Source: Chloroflexota bacterium
Lineage (GTDB): Bacteria > Chloroflexota > Limnocylindria > Limnocylindrales > CSP1-4
Length of the DNA: 37,304 nt
Assembly: GCA_003141455.1 (NCBI GenBank)
Contig: PLMA01000060.1
Location: 1-37,304 of the forward strand
Direction of reading: 5' to 3'
Numbering within the stretch: the stretch's first letter is position 1; each line of letters begins with the position of its first letter. This document shows, piece after piece, positions 26,416-34,912 of the stretch. The notes under the pieces are model-generated. The model saw nothing but the letters and a program-made list of their open reading frames with translations. It was not told where the DNA came from and searched no databases. Position numbers and translations under genes: made by a program.

Positions 26416-27246
26416 CTATGGCGTGAGCGTGAACGAGCCCTGCGCCAGGACGTGGCCGGCCACATCCAGGATCGAGACGGTGTGGGTCCCCATGGTTAGC
26501 GTCTCACCACTGGAGCCGGTGCAGTTCGACTTGGCCTGATCCGACGTGGTGTATGTCCAGGTACCGTCCGGCTGGCGGGTGAACATGTCGGTAGCGCGAA
26601 TCGTCGCACCGGCAGTATCCACGGTCTTCCCGTCCTGCTGGAAGACGAGAGCGTCGGTAGCCTGAACCGAGGCGGGCAGGCGCATCACGACTGTGACGAG
26701 TGTGGTCGCGGAGCAGCTGTACGTGGAAGGCGTCACCGTGATCTCGCTCGACTTCGAGCCGCTGCTGACGAAGTAGACCACGACGAGGATTGCCGCCAGC
26801 GCGATACCCGCGATGGCTGCCATCTTGGGCGTGACGTTGACACTGCCGATCGTCACCAGAGGCTTGGCGGGCGCAGACGGCGCGGCTGGCACGGGGGCGC
26901 CGGGGGTTCCGGGCGGGGCCTGGTAGCTGGGCCCGGTCGCGCCGGCGGGGACCGCCGCACCAGGCGATGCCACCGACCAGGGCGGCGGCGCGACAGGTTG
27001 CGTAGCTGCCGGCGGCGCGGGTGGCACGGACCAGGCGGGCGGCGCTGGTGGCGGCGCGAAAGGCTGAGTTGCCGCCGGCGGCGCAGCCGCTGCCGCAATT
27101 TCCGCCGGAGCGGGTGGCGCCACCGGCTCCACCGGCGCTATCGGCGCCGGCGATGAGAGCGTGAAACCACACCCGGCGCAGAACCGCTGATCGGCCGCCA
27201 TCCGAGGCGTTCCGCAGTTGGGGCAGAACCCGAATCCAGTCGTCAT
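26416..27246 (-). CDS. Zinc-ribbon membrane protein with C-terminal beta domain
   Basis: 276 aa from the ATG at 27246 (GGAG, 9 nt). N-terminal double-Cys zinc ribbon FGFCPNCGTPRM...FCAGCGF (about residues 4-30), a ~110-residue Pro/Ala-rich linker, one membrane segment (about 145-165, MAAIAGIALAAILVVVYFVS), and an extracellular beta-rich domain with two Cys (YSCSATT and SNCTGSS) that may form a disulfide. Zinc-ribbon plus Pro-rich plus membrane anchor is a common layout in Actinobacteria and Chloroflexota; the role is unknown. The 177-bp gap to the hydrogenase gene shows no further gene. Confidence 0.8.
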   Translation of the reverse strand: MTTGFGFCPNCGTPRMAADQRFCAGCGFTLSSPAPIAPVEPVAPPAPAEIAAAAAPPAATQPFAPPPAPPAWSVPPAPPAATQPVAPPPWSVASPGAAVPAGATGPSYQAPPGTPGAPVPAAPSAPAKPLVTIGSVNVTPKMAAIAGIALAAILVVVYFVSSGSKSSEITVTPSTYSCSATTLVTVVMRLPASVQATDALVFQQDGKTVDTAGATIRATDMFTRQPDGTWTYTTSDQAKSNCTGSSGETLTMGTHTVSILDVAGHVLAQGSFTLTP

Positions 27247-27438
27247 CGCCGATGTCTCCGTTCCACACATCGAACTACGGTTGAGACTTGGTCGTGGTTG
27301 GGTGGCGGGCTCGCTTCCGTTCGCGCCACGCTCCTCCGCAACCGAGCCATCGTAGATCACCCCGGAGGTCGCCGAAGGGCCATCGTCGCAGCAAGGGAGT
27401 CTCGGCGGCCGGCGTCCGGAGCGCCCCGGCCGCGGCGC

Positions 27439-27444
27439 TATAGT
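27439..27444 (+). promoter_or_regulatory. -10 box for a leaderless DNA-ligase gene
   Basis: TATAGT ends 6 nt before the GTG at 27451, without any Shine-Dalgarno. It fixes the start within a frame that is open further upstream. Confidence 0.5.
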
Positions 27445-27450
27445 CGCACC

Positions 27451-28533
27451 GTGGACCTGCCGTTTCAGCCGCCCCTCGAGCCGATGCTCGCCAAGCTCAC
27501 CGAAGCGATCCCGGCCGGCGACGGCTGGCAGTACGAGCCCAAGTGGGACGGCTTCCGGGCACTCGTCTTCCGCGACGGCGACGAGGTCTACATCCAGAGT
27601 CGCGATCTCAAGCCGCTCGACCGCTACTTCCCCGAGCTGCCGCCGGCGCTGCGCGCCGCTCTACCCGAGCGATGCGTCCTGGACGGCGAGGTCGTGATCG
27701 TCGGCGAAGACGGCCTCGACTTCGACGCGCTCCTGCTGCGCATCCACCCGGCCGCCTCTCGAGTAAAGCTGCTGGCCTCCCAGACCCCGGCTTCATTCGT
27801 GGCCTGGGATCTGCTCGCCTTCGACGACCAGGACCTGCGCGGCGTTCCTCTCGGCCAGCGCCGCCGACTGCTCGAGAGGCTCCTCGCGGAGGCGAGGCCG
27901 CCGGTTCACCTGACGCCGGCTACGCTCGACCGGTCGATCGCCGCCGGGTGGTTCGATCACTTCGAGGGCGCAGGCCTCGACGGCGTCGTCGCGAAGCGCC
28001 TCTCCGACCCGTATCAGCCCGGCAAACGAGGCTGGGCCAAGATCAAGCACGCCCGCACGGCCGACTGCGTCGTGGCCGGCTTCCGATGGCACAAGAACGG
28101 ACCGGGCACGCTGGTCGGCTCGCTCCTCCTGGGGCTCTTCGATGATACGGGCCGATTGAACCACGTCGGGATCACCGCCAGCTTCACTGCGGATAATCGC
28201 CGCCAACTCGTCGAGGAGCTTGCGCCGCTCCGCGAGAACGCCCTGGAGGGTCATCCCTGGGCCGAATGGGCCGAATGGGAGGCGGCGGCTCGCGCCTCCG
28301 GCCAGCGCATGCCCGGGGCGACGAGCCGCTGGAACCGGGATCGCGACCTCTCCTGGGAGCCGCTCCGGGCCGAGCGCGTGTGCGAGGTCGCCTACGACCA
28401 CCTCCAGGGCGACCGCTTCCGCCACGCCACTACGTTCCTGCGCTGGCGCCCCGACAAACGCCCCGACCAGTGCCGCTACGACCAGCTCGAGGTGACGGCG
28501 CCGTTCGAGCTCAAGGCGATCTTCGGCAGCTAG
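27451..28533 (+). CDS. ATP-dependent DNA ligase (LigC/LigD ligase-domain type)
   Basis: Seals nicks using ATP, typically in non-homologous end joining or base-excision repair. 360 aa, adenylation plus OB-fold domains. Nucleotidyl-Lys K31 lies in motif I YEPKWDGFRAL; motif III is AWDLLAFD, motif IV GLDGVVAKR and motif V WAKIKHARTADCVVAGF. The OB domain ends CEVAYDHLQGDRFRHATTFL, like mycobacterial LigC. The start is the GTG just after a TATAGT box; the 51 upstream codons of the open frame are untypical. It converges on the LigD-type polymerase gene 46 bp away. Confidence 0.93.
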   Translation: MDLPFQPPLEPMLAKLTEAIPAGDGWQYEPKWDGFRALVFRDGDEVYIQSRDLKPLDRYFPELPPALRAALPERCVLDGEVVIVGEDGLDFDALLLRIHPAASRVKLLASQTPASFVAWDLLAFDDQDLRGVPLGQRRRLLERLLAEARPPVHLTPATLDRSIAAGWFDHFEGAGLDGVVAKRLSDPYQPGKRGWAKIKHARTADCVVAGFRWHKNGPGTLVGSLLLGLFDDTGRLNHVGITASFTADNRRQLVEELAPLRENALEGHPWAEWAEWEAAARASGQRMPGATSRWNRDRDLSWEPLRAERVCEVAYDHLQGDRFRHATTFLRWRPDKRPDQCRYDQLEVTAPFELKAIFGS

Positions 28534-28584
28534 GCCGGCCTGCTTCTCACTCTCGTTCGCCGCCGGCCGTCTGCGCCGGCTAGC
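28529..28584. terminator. Hairpin between convergent ligase and polymerase genes
   Basis: GCTAG-G-CCGGC (28529-28539) can pair with GCCGG-CTAGC (28575-28584), leaving one bulge; an alternative is GGCCGGC with GCCGGCC (28533-28539 and 28562-28568). The arms include the TAG stops of both genes. There is no T-tract, so bidirectional termination is only a possibility. Confidence 0.3.
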
Positions 28585-29929
28585 GCGACTGTCGCACCTC
28601 GGACCACGGGTCGTAGTCCGCGTCGAGAGGTTCCTGCGGCGGCCGCTCCGCCTCCGGCACGTGCTCGAGGTTGACGCGGATGCGGTACCAGAGCGTGAAG
28701 CGGCCGCGCATCGAGTCGACCAGGATGTCGGCCGGCTGTAGCTGCGCGACGATGGCCTCGTGGCGGGTCTTCCAGCGTTCGAAGGCGGCCAGCGCCTCCT
28801 CTTTGGTGGCGGCGCGAGCGATCTCGACGAGCGGCTTGGTTGAGGCACGCCGTCCGGTCGGCGAAGGAGTGCGGGACGTGGGCGACTTCGGCGGCTTCGG
28901 CTCTCGGGATGCGTCGTCGTCGGTCGTGGCGCGCCGCGCCCGCGACGGCGCGACACGCGGCGGTTCGCCCGGGGCCTTGGCGTAGTTGGGCGGCCAGGGC
29001 GCGTCTCCCTGCCCCGCCTTCGCCTGGCGTGCCGACAGCTCGAGGAGCTCGTCCAGCGATCCCACAGCATCGTCCATCCCCGCCGCCGGATCCCCGATCT
29101 TCCCGAACCGGGCCGGCACGGTGGCCAGGGTGAAGTCGCCGAGTTCGCACAGCGGCAGCTCGTCCCAGGTCACCGGCGCCGAGACTCGCGCGTCCGGGAC
29201 GGGCCTCACCGAATACGCCGAGGCGACCGTTCGATCCTTGGCGTTCTGGTTGTAGTCGATGAAGACGCCGTGGCGCTCTTCTTTCCACCACTTGCTCGAG
29301 GCGATATCCGGGGCGCGCCGCTCCACCTCGCGGGCCAGCGCCAGGGCCGCCCGGCGAACCTCGTCGAACGACCATCGCCGCTCGATTCGAACGTTGACAT
29401 GGATGCCGCGCGAGCCGGAGGTCTTGGGCCAGCCGGCCAGCCCGTGGTCGGCGAGAACGTCGCGGACCACGAGCGCGACGCGGCGCATGTCGTCCCACGG
29501 AACTCCGGGGACGGGGTCCAGATCCACACGCAACTCGTCCGGGTGGTCCAGATCGTCAGCCCGGACCGCGTGCGGATTCAGATCCAGACAGCCGAGGTTG
29601 GCGACCCAGGCCAGTCCGGCGGCGTCGTCGACCACGACTTCGTCGGCCGTTCGACCGGACGGAAAGGAGATTTCGACCGTCCGGATCCAGTCGGGCCGAG
29701 ATTCGGGCGCCCGCTTCTGGAAGAAGAACTCCCCGTCGGCGCCGTTGACGTAGCGCTTGAGGGCCATCGGCCGGCCGCCCGCGCCCCGTAATGCCCCGTC
29801 CGCCACAGCCAGGTAGTAGGCGACCAGATCGCGCTTGGTGTAGCCCGGTCCGGCGAACATCACCTTGTCCGGGTTGCTCACGGCGACCTTCCTGCCGGAG
29901 ACCTCGACGATCTCGCTCCGTGTTGGCAT
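28580..29929 (-). CDS. LigD-type NHEJ polymerase/primase
   Basis: 449 aa from the ATG at 29929. The archaeo-eukaryotic primase-like domain of LigD (about 1-290) adds nucleotides at break ends. It begins VEVSGRKVAVSNPDKVMF and has the metal site LRVDLDPVPG, the phosphate-binding KTSGSRGIHVNVR, and FIDYNQNAKDRTVASAYSVR. A Pro/Arg/Lys-rich linker and a ~90-residue C-terminal extension (LVEIARAATKEEALAAF...) follow, as in several stand-alone LigD-polymerase homologues. TATCGT lies 6 nt before the ATG. Ligase and polymerase are separate convergent genes here. No Ku and no phosphoesterase domain is seen in the window. Confidence 0.92.
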   Translation of the reverse strand: MPTRSEIVEVSGRKVAVSNPDKVMFAGPGYTKRDLVAYYLAVADGALRGAGGRPMALKRYVNGADGEFFFQKRAPESRPDWIRTVEISFPSGRTADEVVVDDAAGLAWVANLGCLDLNPHAVRADDLDHPDELRVDLDPVPGVPWDDMRRVALVVRDVLADHGLAGWPKTSGSRGIHVNVRIERRWSFDEVRRAALALAREVERRAPDIASSKWWKEERHGVFIDYNQNAKDRTVASAYSVRPVPDARVSAPVTWDELPLCELGDFTLATVPARFGKIGDPAAGMDDAVGSLDELLELSARQAKAGQGDAPWPPNYAKAPGEPPRVAPSRARRATTDDDASREPKPPKSPTSRTPSPTGRRASTKPLVEIARAATKEEALAAFERWKTRHEAIVAQLQPADILVDSMRGRFTLWYRIRVNLEHVPEAERPPQEPLDADYDPWSEVRQSR

Positions 29930-29935
29930 GGCCGA

Positions 29936-29941
29936 ACGATA
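29936..29941 (-). promoter_or_regulatory. -10 box for the polymerase gene
   Basis: TATCGT (minus strand) ends 6 nt before the ATG at 29929; there is no ribosome site. It favours this start over the longer open frame reaching 30193. Confidence 0.4.
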
Positions 29942-30077
29942 GCGCCCAGACGGTGGCCGGCCCAGGGGGCGGGCGGTGCGACCGAGGGCCGGATCGGCAG
30001 CCTCTACCCGCGGCGTTCGGTCGATGAGCCTTTGCGGCATCGCAGAGCCTCCTCGCGTCCGCTTCCGCCGGTCCCCG

Positions 30078-30608
30078 TTACTCGGTCGGAGAGGCTCGCT
30101 CCAGTAACCCGGCCAGCAGCTCGAGCTCAGAGCGGTCGAAGCGTTCGAGGAAGGTGCGTCGAATGGACTCGAGGTGACCGGGCGTGGCGTCATCGATCCG
30201 GGCCTTCCCGTGGTCCGTCAGGACGGCGTAGAAACCCCGAGCGTCCGACTCGCACCTGACGCGCCCGACGAGGCCGTCGGCGACTAGCCTGTCCACCAGC
30301 CTGGTTATACCGGCGCGACTCAGCAGGACTCGATCGGCCAGCTCGGCCATGCGAAGCCGGCTTCCGTCCGCCGAGGCGAGCTGAAAGAGCACGTCGAACT
30401 CGGCCAACGGAAGATCGTGTCTGGCGATCAGGTCCGCTTCCAGACGGCGCGTCACTCGGGCGTGCGTCTGCAAGAAGGTTCGCCACGCCCGCCGTTCCAC
30501 CGGGTCCAGGGGGGCGGCGAAGAGGACCTCAGGCAGGTCCGCGCGCGTCGACTCGGCCGCGACCGGCGGCCGGCCGGTCACGTCCGTGACGTCTATCGGC
30601 TGCTCCAT
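30078..30608 (-). CDS. MarR-family transcriptional regulator
   Basis: 176 aa from the ATG at 30608, chosen because GGAGG sits 8 nt upstream; an ATG at 30623 would add five residues. The winged helix covers about residues 60-125: LPLAEFDVLFQLA, MAELADRVLLSRAGITRLVDRL (recognition helix) and the DARGFYAVLTDHG wing, with flanking dimerisation helices. MarR proteins usually repress themselves and a divergent gene in response to phenolics, oxidants or lipids. Here the divergent gene is yceI, and the shared region has overlapping promoters and inverted repeats. Confidence 0.93.
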   Translation of the reverse strand: MEQPIDVTDVTGRPPVAAESTRADLPEVLFAAPLDPVERRAWRTFLQTHARVTRRLEADLIARHDLPLAEFDVLFQLASADGSRLRMAELADRVLLSRAGITRLVDRLVADGLVGRVRCESDARGFYAVLTDHGKARIDDATPGHLESIRRTFLERFDRSELELLAGLLERASPTE

Positions 30609-30630
30609 CGAAAGGTCCTCCATATCCCTC

Positions 30631-30680
30631 TTGCGGATTGTTGCCGGTGCAACTATACTCTCATTTAGTTGCTAAGTGAA
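30631..30680. promoter_or_regulatory. Overlapping divergent marR/yceI promoters with MarR-type operator
   Basis: Plus strand: TTGCGG (30631-30636), 17 nt, TATACT (30654-30659). Minus strand: TTCACT (30680-30675), 17 nt, TATAGT (30657-30652). The two -10 boxes overlap. GCAACTA (30649-30655) and TAGTTGC (30666-30672) form an inverted repeat around them, and GTTGC (30640-30644) pairs with GCAAC (30649-30653). A bound dimer would block both promoters. Confidence 0.65.
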
Positions 30681-30728
30681 TGATCCAGGTCGGGTCCACG
30701 AGAGCACGAGAACTTGAGGATTTGCCAG

Positions 30729-31289
30729 ATGAGCGCTTGGACCCTTGACTCAGCCCATTCCCAGATCGAATTCGCGGTCAAGCACATGATGGTTACGACG
30801 GTCCGCGGCCAGTTCCGCCAGTTCACCGCCGAGGTCGATTTCGACGAGGAGCACCCGGAGCATTCCTCAGTCGTGGCGAATATTGACGCATCCAGCATCG
30901 AAACGGGCATGGAGGCTCGCGATGCGCACCTCAAAGGCGCGGATTTCTTCGACGTAGCCACCTATCCGGAGTTGGTGTTCCGTAGCACGGGCATCGAGCG
31001 GAAGGGCGACTACTACAGAATCAACGGCGACCTGACCATCCGGGGCGCGACTCATCCGGTCACGCTGGACTCGGAGATCGGCGGGATCGTGCCGAACATG
31101 CAGGGCGGCCGCCGAGCGGGCTTCAGCGCCACCACCAAGATCAGTCGCAAGGAGTGGGGCCTGACCTGGAACGTGGCCATGGAGACCGGAGGCTTGCTCG
31201 TCGGCGACGACATCAAGATCTCCCTCGATGTCGCGCTGGTCGCGGCCGAGGCGGCTCCTGCGAAGGTCGCCGTCGGGGCTGCCGCCTGA
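30729..31289 (+). CDS. YceI-family protein
   Basis: 186 aa lipocalin-like beta-barrel that binds isoprenoid-type lipids. The start ATG at 30729 has GAGGA 8 nt upstream. Typical positions: WTLDSAHSQIEFAVKHMMVTTVRG, IDASSIETGMEARDAHLK, ADFFDVATYPELVF, LTIRGATHPVTLD and ISRKEWGLTWN. There is no signal peptide, so it is a cytoplasmic version, unlike E. coli YceI. It is probably controlled by the divergent MarR regulator. A bidirectional terminator hairpin follows. Confidence 0.94.
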   Translation: MSAWTLDSAHSQIEFAVKHMMVTTVRGQFRQFTAEVDFDEEHPEHSSVVANIDASSIETGMEARDAHLKGADFFDVATYPELVFRSTGIERKGDYYRINGDLTIRGATHPVTLDSEIGGIVPNMQGGRRAGFSATTKISRKEWGLTWNVAMETGGLLVGDDIKISLDVALVAAEAAPAKVAVGAAA

Positions 31290-31308
31290 CCCAATACCCG
31301 ATCAACAG

Positions 31309-31337
31309 AACGGCCGCCGGGTTTTCCGGCGGCCGTT
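31309..31337. terminator. Terminator hairpin between yceI and pspA
   Basis: Perfect 12-bp stem AACGGCCGCCGG/CCGGCGGCCGTT with loop GTTTT, followed by TTCG on the plus strand. It sits between two convergent genes and is 20 bp beyond the yceI stop. Confidence 0.8.
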
Positions 31338-31378
31338 TCGATTCCCGGGAAGCGGCCTGGGCTCCAGGCGCCGCGAGC

Positions 31379-32092
31379 CTACTTGTTCGCCTTGAGAGCG
31401 GCCAGCCGGGCCTCCACCTCGGCCGAGTCTTCCTGGCCCTGGAGCGCCGCGAACTGCTCGTCGATCGAGTTGGCGTTCACTTCCGCCATGCCGCGAGCCA
31501 GCGCCTCCTGGTGGCGGATCTTGTCCTCGTACTGGCTGAGTTCGCTTGTCGGATCCATGACGGAGACGTTCTTGAGCGTGGTCTGGACCTGCGTTTGGGC
31601 CTTCGCCATCTTGGCCCGGGCGACCAGCTCGTCGCGCTTCTGAACCAGCTCGTCGCGGCGGACGCGCATCTTGTTGAGGCCGTCCTTGAGCTGGCCGACG
31701 AGCACTGTCTGCTGGTCGATTTGCGTCTGGAACGTCTTGACTTGACTCTCGAAGCTGATCTGGCGGCTCAGCGCGAGCTTGGCCAGGTTGTCGAACTTGT
31801 CGGCGTCGGCAACGTTGCCGGCCGCCCGCAATTCGTCGGCCTTCCTGGAAGCGGCCGCGGCCTTGGAGGCCCAATCGGCCTCCGCGGCGGTGGCTTCTTT
31901 GGCGTCGTCCTCGACCATGCGCAGGTTCCCGATTGTCTGGGCGACTGCGTCCTCGGCCTCGCTCATGTTGTTCGTGAAGTCCCGGACCAGCTGGTCCAGC
32001 ATCTTCTCCGGGTCCTCGGCGCCGTCGAGCATGGCGTTGATGTTTGCCCGGAGCAGCTGACCGACACGCCCGAGGATCGTCGTCTGAGCCAT
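31379..32092 (-). CDS. pspA: PspA/IM30-family membrane-stress protein
   Basis: 237 aa, almost entirely helical coiled coil, as in PspA/Vipp1, which form ESCRT-III-like polymers on damaged membranes. The N-terminus MAQTTILGRVGQLLRANINAML is the membrane-binding amphipathic helix; DPEKMLDQLVRDFTNNM follows, as in the family. GGGAGA lies 8 nt before the ATG. The gene lies 86 bp downstream of a TPM-domain protein on the same strand. No pspF, pspB or pspC is seen, so the system is of the Gram-positive/Chloroflexota style. Confidence 0.93.
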   Translation of the reverse strand: MAQTTILGRVGQLLRANINAMLDGAEDPEKMLDQLVRDFTNNMSEAEDAVAQTIGNLRMVEDDAKEATAAEADWASKAAAASRKADELRAAGNVADADKFDNLAKLALSRQISFESQVKTFQTQIDQQTVLVGQLKDGLNKMRVRRDELVQKRDELVARAKMAKAQTQVQTTLKNVSVMDPTSELSQYEDKIRHQEALARGMAEVNANSIDEQFAALQGQEDSAEVEARLAALKANK

Positions 32093-32178
32093 CGTTTCGA
32101 TCTCCCTTCAAATCTCAAAGTTGCCTTGACCTGATCTTGAGTCCCCGAAGCGCCGACGGCCTCGCGGGCTGGACTCGA

Positions 32179-34356
32179 CTACCAGCCACCTCCGCCGCCG
32201 TGGCCCCCGCCGCCTCCACCGCCTCCGCTCCAGCCACCTCCGCCGCCGTGGCCTCCGCCGAATCCGCCGAAGCCGCCGCCGCCCCCGGTCCACCCACCGC
32301 CGGAACCCCAGCGGGTCCCGCCAAAGCCGCCGCCTCGACCGCCGCTCAGCATGCCGCCGATGATGCCTCCGAGGATGGCCCCGGCGACGTTCGAGCCGCC
32401 GCCTCCGCCGCCACTATAGCCGCCTCCCCCGCCGCCACCGCGAGGACGCCCACCTCGCTCGAAGTCGACGAAGTCACCGCTGGCCAGGCTATAGGCCGCC
32501 GTGGCCATGTTGGTGGCCACGCTGGCTTCGGTGGTGGCGGTGCTCAAGTCCGTGGCAGCCAGGGAGTCGGCCAGGCCCAGATGCCGCTCTGCTTCTGCCA
32601 GCTTGGTTCGGGCCTCGCGGCCGATGCCGTTCCGCCGGCTGCCGATGAACGCCCGAGCCTGGTTCAGGCTCGTGTCCGCGGTCGCGCGAGCGGCATCGAA
32701 GGCAGCCTTGGCCCGCGCCTGCTGCGACGCCGCGTCTCGAATTCCGGCGAGTGTTGCGTCGGCGGAAGCGTGCGCATCCTGGGCGGCCTTGAGGGCGGCG
32801 ATCGTGTCGGGGGCCTGGACCGCAGCCTGGCTCTTGGCGGCTCCCAGCAGCTTCTCCGCTTTGGCGAGGTCCGCAGCCGCGGCCGATACCGCGGCCGATA
32901 CCCCAGCCTGAGTCCCAGCCGCCGCGCCGCTCGCGCTCGAACTCTGGGCCGCCGACCTGGCTGCCGCAATGTCCGCCTCGGCCTCGGCCATCTCGGGGCC
33001 CAGCTTTCCGCGGGCATCTTCGAGCGCCGCCGCCATCTGCTCCACGGCATCCAGAAGCTGGTTGGCCTGCGCCGCTGCCTCCTGGGCGGCCCGAGCGGCG
33101 TGAGCCGCGGCGTGGGCGTCCGCCGGAGTGGCGCTCAGGGCCGCCTTGCCCTTCTCTATCTGCTGCTCGGCGAAATGGCCTCGCTTGTCGGCCTCCTCGG
33201 CGTTGCCCCTCACAGCCGCCCAGGCCGATGGCGCATAGCCGGACAGAGTCTTCATTGCCATCTGAATCGCGGGCAGCCTGCCCTGCAGGGTCTCGATCGT
33301 CCTCGGCAGCGCAGCCAGCGCGTCGGGAGCGGTCTTCTCGAGGTCCCGCAAGGCCTGAATCCGCCTGGCCTGCTCGTCGATCGCGGCACTCGCGGTCTGG
33401 CAGCCGGCGATTATCTCGCCGTACATCTTTTCCTTGGTCGGCTGATCCTCGGGAATCGAGTCATCGAGCTGTTGCCGGACGGCGAAGGCCTGCTTGAGCT
33501 GGTTCTGGGCAGACCCGATCGCGTCGGCGAACGGCTTGGTGTCTGCCTCGTCGAACTCGGCCTCGGCGAACCCCAGCTCCTGCTGTGCGGCGTTGACGGC
33601 ATCGTCCGTGTCAACGAGGAGCTTGTTGGCCTGGCGGGCCAGGTCACCGGTGCGCTTGTCTCGCTCCTCGGCGCTGAGGCGGTCGCGGCGCCACGAGCGG
33701 AACCACAGAGCCACGATCACCACGCCGAAGCCGATCACGATCAGGGCGAGGATGGTCCACAGGGCGGTGAGGACGGCCGAGTTGTCGGTACTGGAAGTGG
33801 TACCGCCGGAGCCGCCCTGGTTCCCCGGAACTCCGCCGGGGTTCTCGGCAGTTGGCTTCGACACCGGCGCCCTTGCCGCGTCGATCTGCCGACCCAGGGC
33901 AGTCACGAAGTCGACAATGCCACCCGGGTAGTCGCCGGCGCGAAAACGCGGCTCCATCGCCGAACTGAGCAGGCTGTCGACCTGAGCGCCCGGAAGGCCC
34001 GTTGCGTCGATCTCCCACCAGCCGTACTGATAGTCGTTAACTGCCACGAGCAGCAGCATGTCGTTGCCGCCCAGGCCATTCCCTTCGAAGGTCTCCTGGG
34101 CCAGACGCTGCGCCGTCGTGCCATTTCCGGTCGGGACGAAGACGACTCGCAGTTGGACGTTCTCGCGGTTGAGCAGGTCGTCCAGCGCGGTCTGGACCTG
34201 AGGCCGGCCCGAGTCCAGGACGCCGGTTTGGTCGGTGATCTGACCTGTCAGCGTCGGCGTCGATTGGGCAGCCGCCGCCGCCGCGAGGAGGAGCGACAGC
34301 CCTACGGCCAGTAGCGCGGGCCGCAGGAACGTGCGGAGGCGACGGACGATGCTCAT
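32179..34356 (-). CDS. TPM-domain membrane protein with coiled-coil and Gly-rich tail
   Basis: 725 aa from the ATG at 34356 (TAGGAT 7 nt upstream). Signal-type hydrophobic segment (about 11-31), an extracytoplasmic TPM (YgcG/Psb32-like) domain to about 165 (ITDQTGVLDSG, VQLRVVFVPT, GNDMLLLVAVNDYQYGWWEI), a second membrane segment (about 195-217), then ~400 residues of Ala/Glu/Lys/Gln-rich cytoplasmic coiled coil, and a Gly-rich tail with repeated GGGGW/GGGF ending in Trp. Known TPM proteins assist photosystem repair or act with phage-shock proteins. With pspA directly downstream, a joint envelope-stress role is likely. Confidence 0.85.
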   Translation of the reverse strand: MSIVRRLRTFLRPALLAVGLSLLLAAAAAAQSTPTLTGQITDQTGVLDSGRPQVQTALDDLLNRENVQLRVVFVPTGNGTTAQRLAQETFEGNGLGGNDMLLLVAVNDYQYGWWEIDATGLPGAQVDSLLSSAMEPRFRAGDYPGGIVDFVTALGRQIDAARAPVSKPTAENPGGVPGNQGGSGGTTSSTDNSAVLTALWTILALIVIGFGVVIVALWFRSWRRDRLSAEERDKRTGDLARQANKLLVDTDDAVNAAQQELGFAEAEFDEADTKPFADAIGSAQNQLKQAFAVRQQLDDSIPEDQPTKEKMYGEIIAGCQTASAAIDEQARRIQALRDLEKTAPDALAALPRTIETLQGRLPAIQMAMKTLSGYAPSAWAAVRGNAEEADKRGHFAEQQIEKGKAALSATPADAHAAAHAARAAQEAAAQANQLLDAVEQMAAALEDARGKLGPEMAEAEADIAAARSAAQSSSASGAAAGTQAGVSAAVSAAAADLAKAEKLLGAAKSQAAVQAPDTIAALKAAQDAHASADATLAGIRDAASQQARAKAAFDAARATADTSLNQARAFIGSRRNGIGREARTKLAEAERHLGLADSLAATDLSTATTEASVATNMATAAYSLASGDFVDFERGGRPRGGGGGGGYSGGGGGGSNVAGAILGGIIGGMLSGGRGGGFGGTRWGSGGGWTGGGGGFGGFGGGHGGGGGWSGGGGGGGGHGGGGGW

Positions 34357-34419
34357 CCCACACATCCTACCCAGGCAAGTGGCCCGAGTCTCGGTTCTGA
34401 TGTGACACCACGCCCGACG

Positions 34420-34833
34420 CTAGCCGCCGCGCTCGCGGGCCAGCTCCTCGAGACGCGCGTCGGAGATCCCGAAGTGATGCGCCACTTCATGGCGTACGGT
34501 CTCGGCCACGCCTCGGGCCAGCGCGTCGGGCGTTGGGAAGACTCGCAGATGGGTGCCGCGGTAGATCGTGATCTTGCTCGGTAGAGCGGCTTCGCGGGCC
34601 CCGTACAGAGTTCGCGGCACGCCCGTGTACAGCCCGAGCAGCCCCGCCGCCCCGGTCTGCGCGAGATCATCGGAGGTCGGCTCGTCCTCGACCACGATCG
34701 CCACCGTGTCCAGGCGCTCGCGGAAGGCTTCAGGAAGCGAATCGACGGCGGCCCAAACCAGGGCGTCGAACGGATCGTCCGGTTCGCCGGCAATCGAGGA
34801 GTCCATGGGCGGTTGGTCCATGTCGGGAGGCAT
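34420..34833 (-). CDS. Minimal zinc metallopeptidase
   Basis: 137 aa with the zinc motif H115-E116-V-A-H119-H-F-G-I-S-D125 (HExxHxxGxxD) near the C-terminus, the layout of the small COG3824/zincin_1 family of bacterial minimal proteases. The preceding part (FDALVWAAVDSLPEAF...VAIVVEDEP...GLLGLYTGVP) matches this family in content. No signal peptide, so it is cytoplasmic. The GATAAT box 7 nt before the ATG suggests a leaderless start; an ATG at 34821 is the alternative. It is transcribed divergently from the tRNA-Thr fragment. Confidence 0.9.
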   Translation of the reverse strand: MPPDMDQPPMDSSIAGEPDDPFDALVWAAVDSLPEAFRERLDTVAIVVEDEPTSDDLAQTGAAGLLGLYTGVPRTLYGAREAALPSKITIYRGTHLRVFPTPDALARGVAETVRHEVAHHFGISDARLEELARERGG

Positions 34834-34866
34834 CCGCTGGATTATCCCCGAGCGGCTCGGGTAGGG

Positions 34867-34872
34867 TATATT
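34867..34872 (+). promoter_or_regulatory. -10 box upstream of the tRNA fragment
   Basis: TATATT about 40 bp before the tRNA 5' end, in a GC-rich surrounding. No clear -35. It is the likely original promoter of the interrupted tRNA-Thr gene. Confidence 0.35.
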
Positions 34873-34912
34873 CGCCGTCGCGCATCCGCGCCTGGTCGCG
34901 CTTCGCGCACGG

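Noticed and set aside
27298-27450. 51-residue N-terminal extension of the DNA ligase
   Set aside because: Arg-rich shadow sequence; the GTG at 27451 has a -10 box 6 nt upstream and matches the usual LigC start.
32044-34314. 756-codon plus-strand ORF opposite the TPM gene
   Set aside because: Mirror of Ala/Gly-rich coding sequence; no recognisable motif. The minus frame has signal, TPM and membrane segments.
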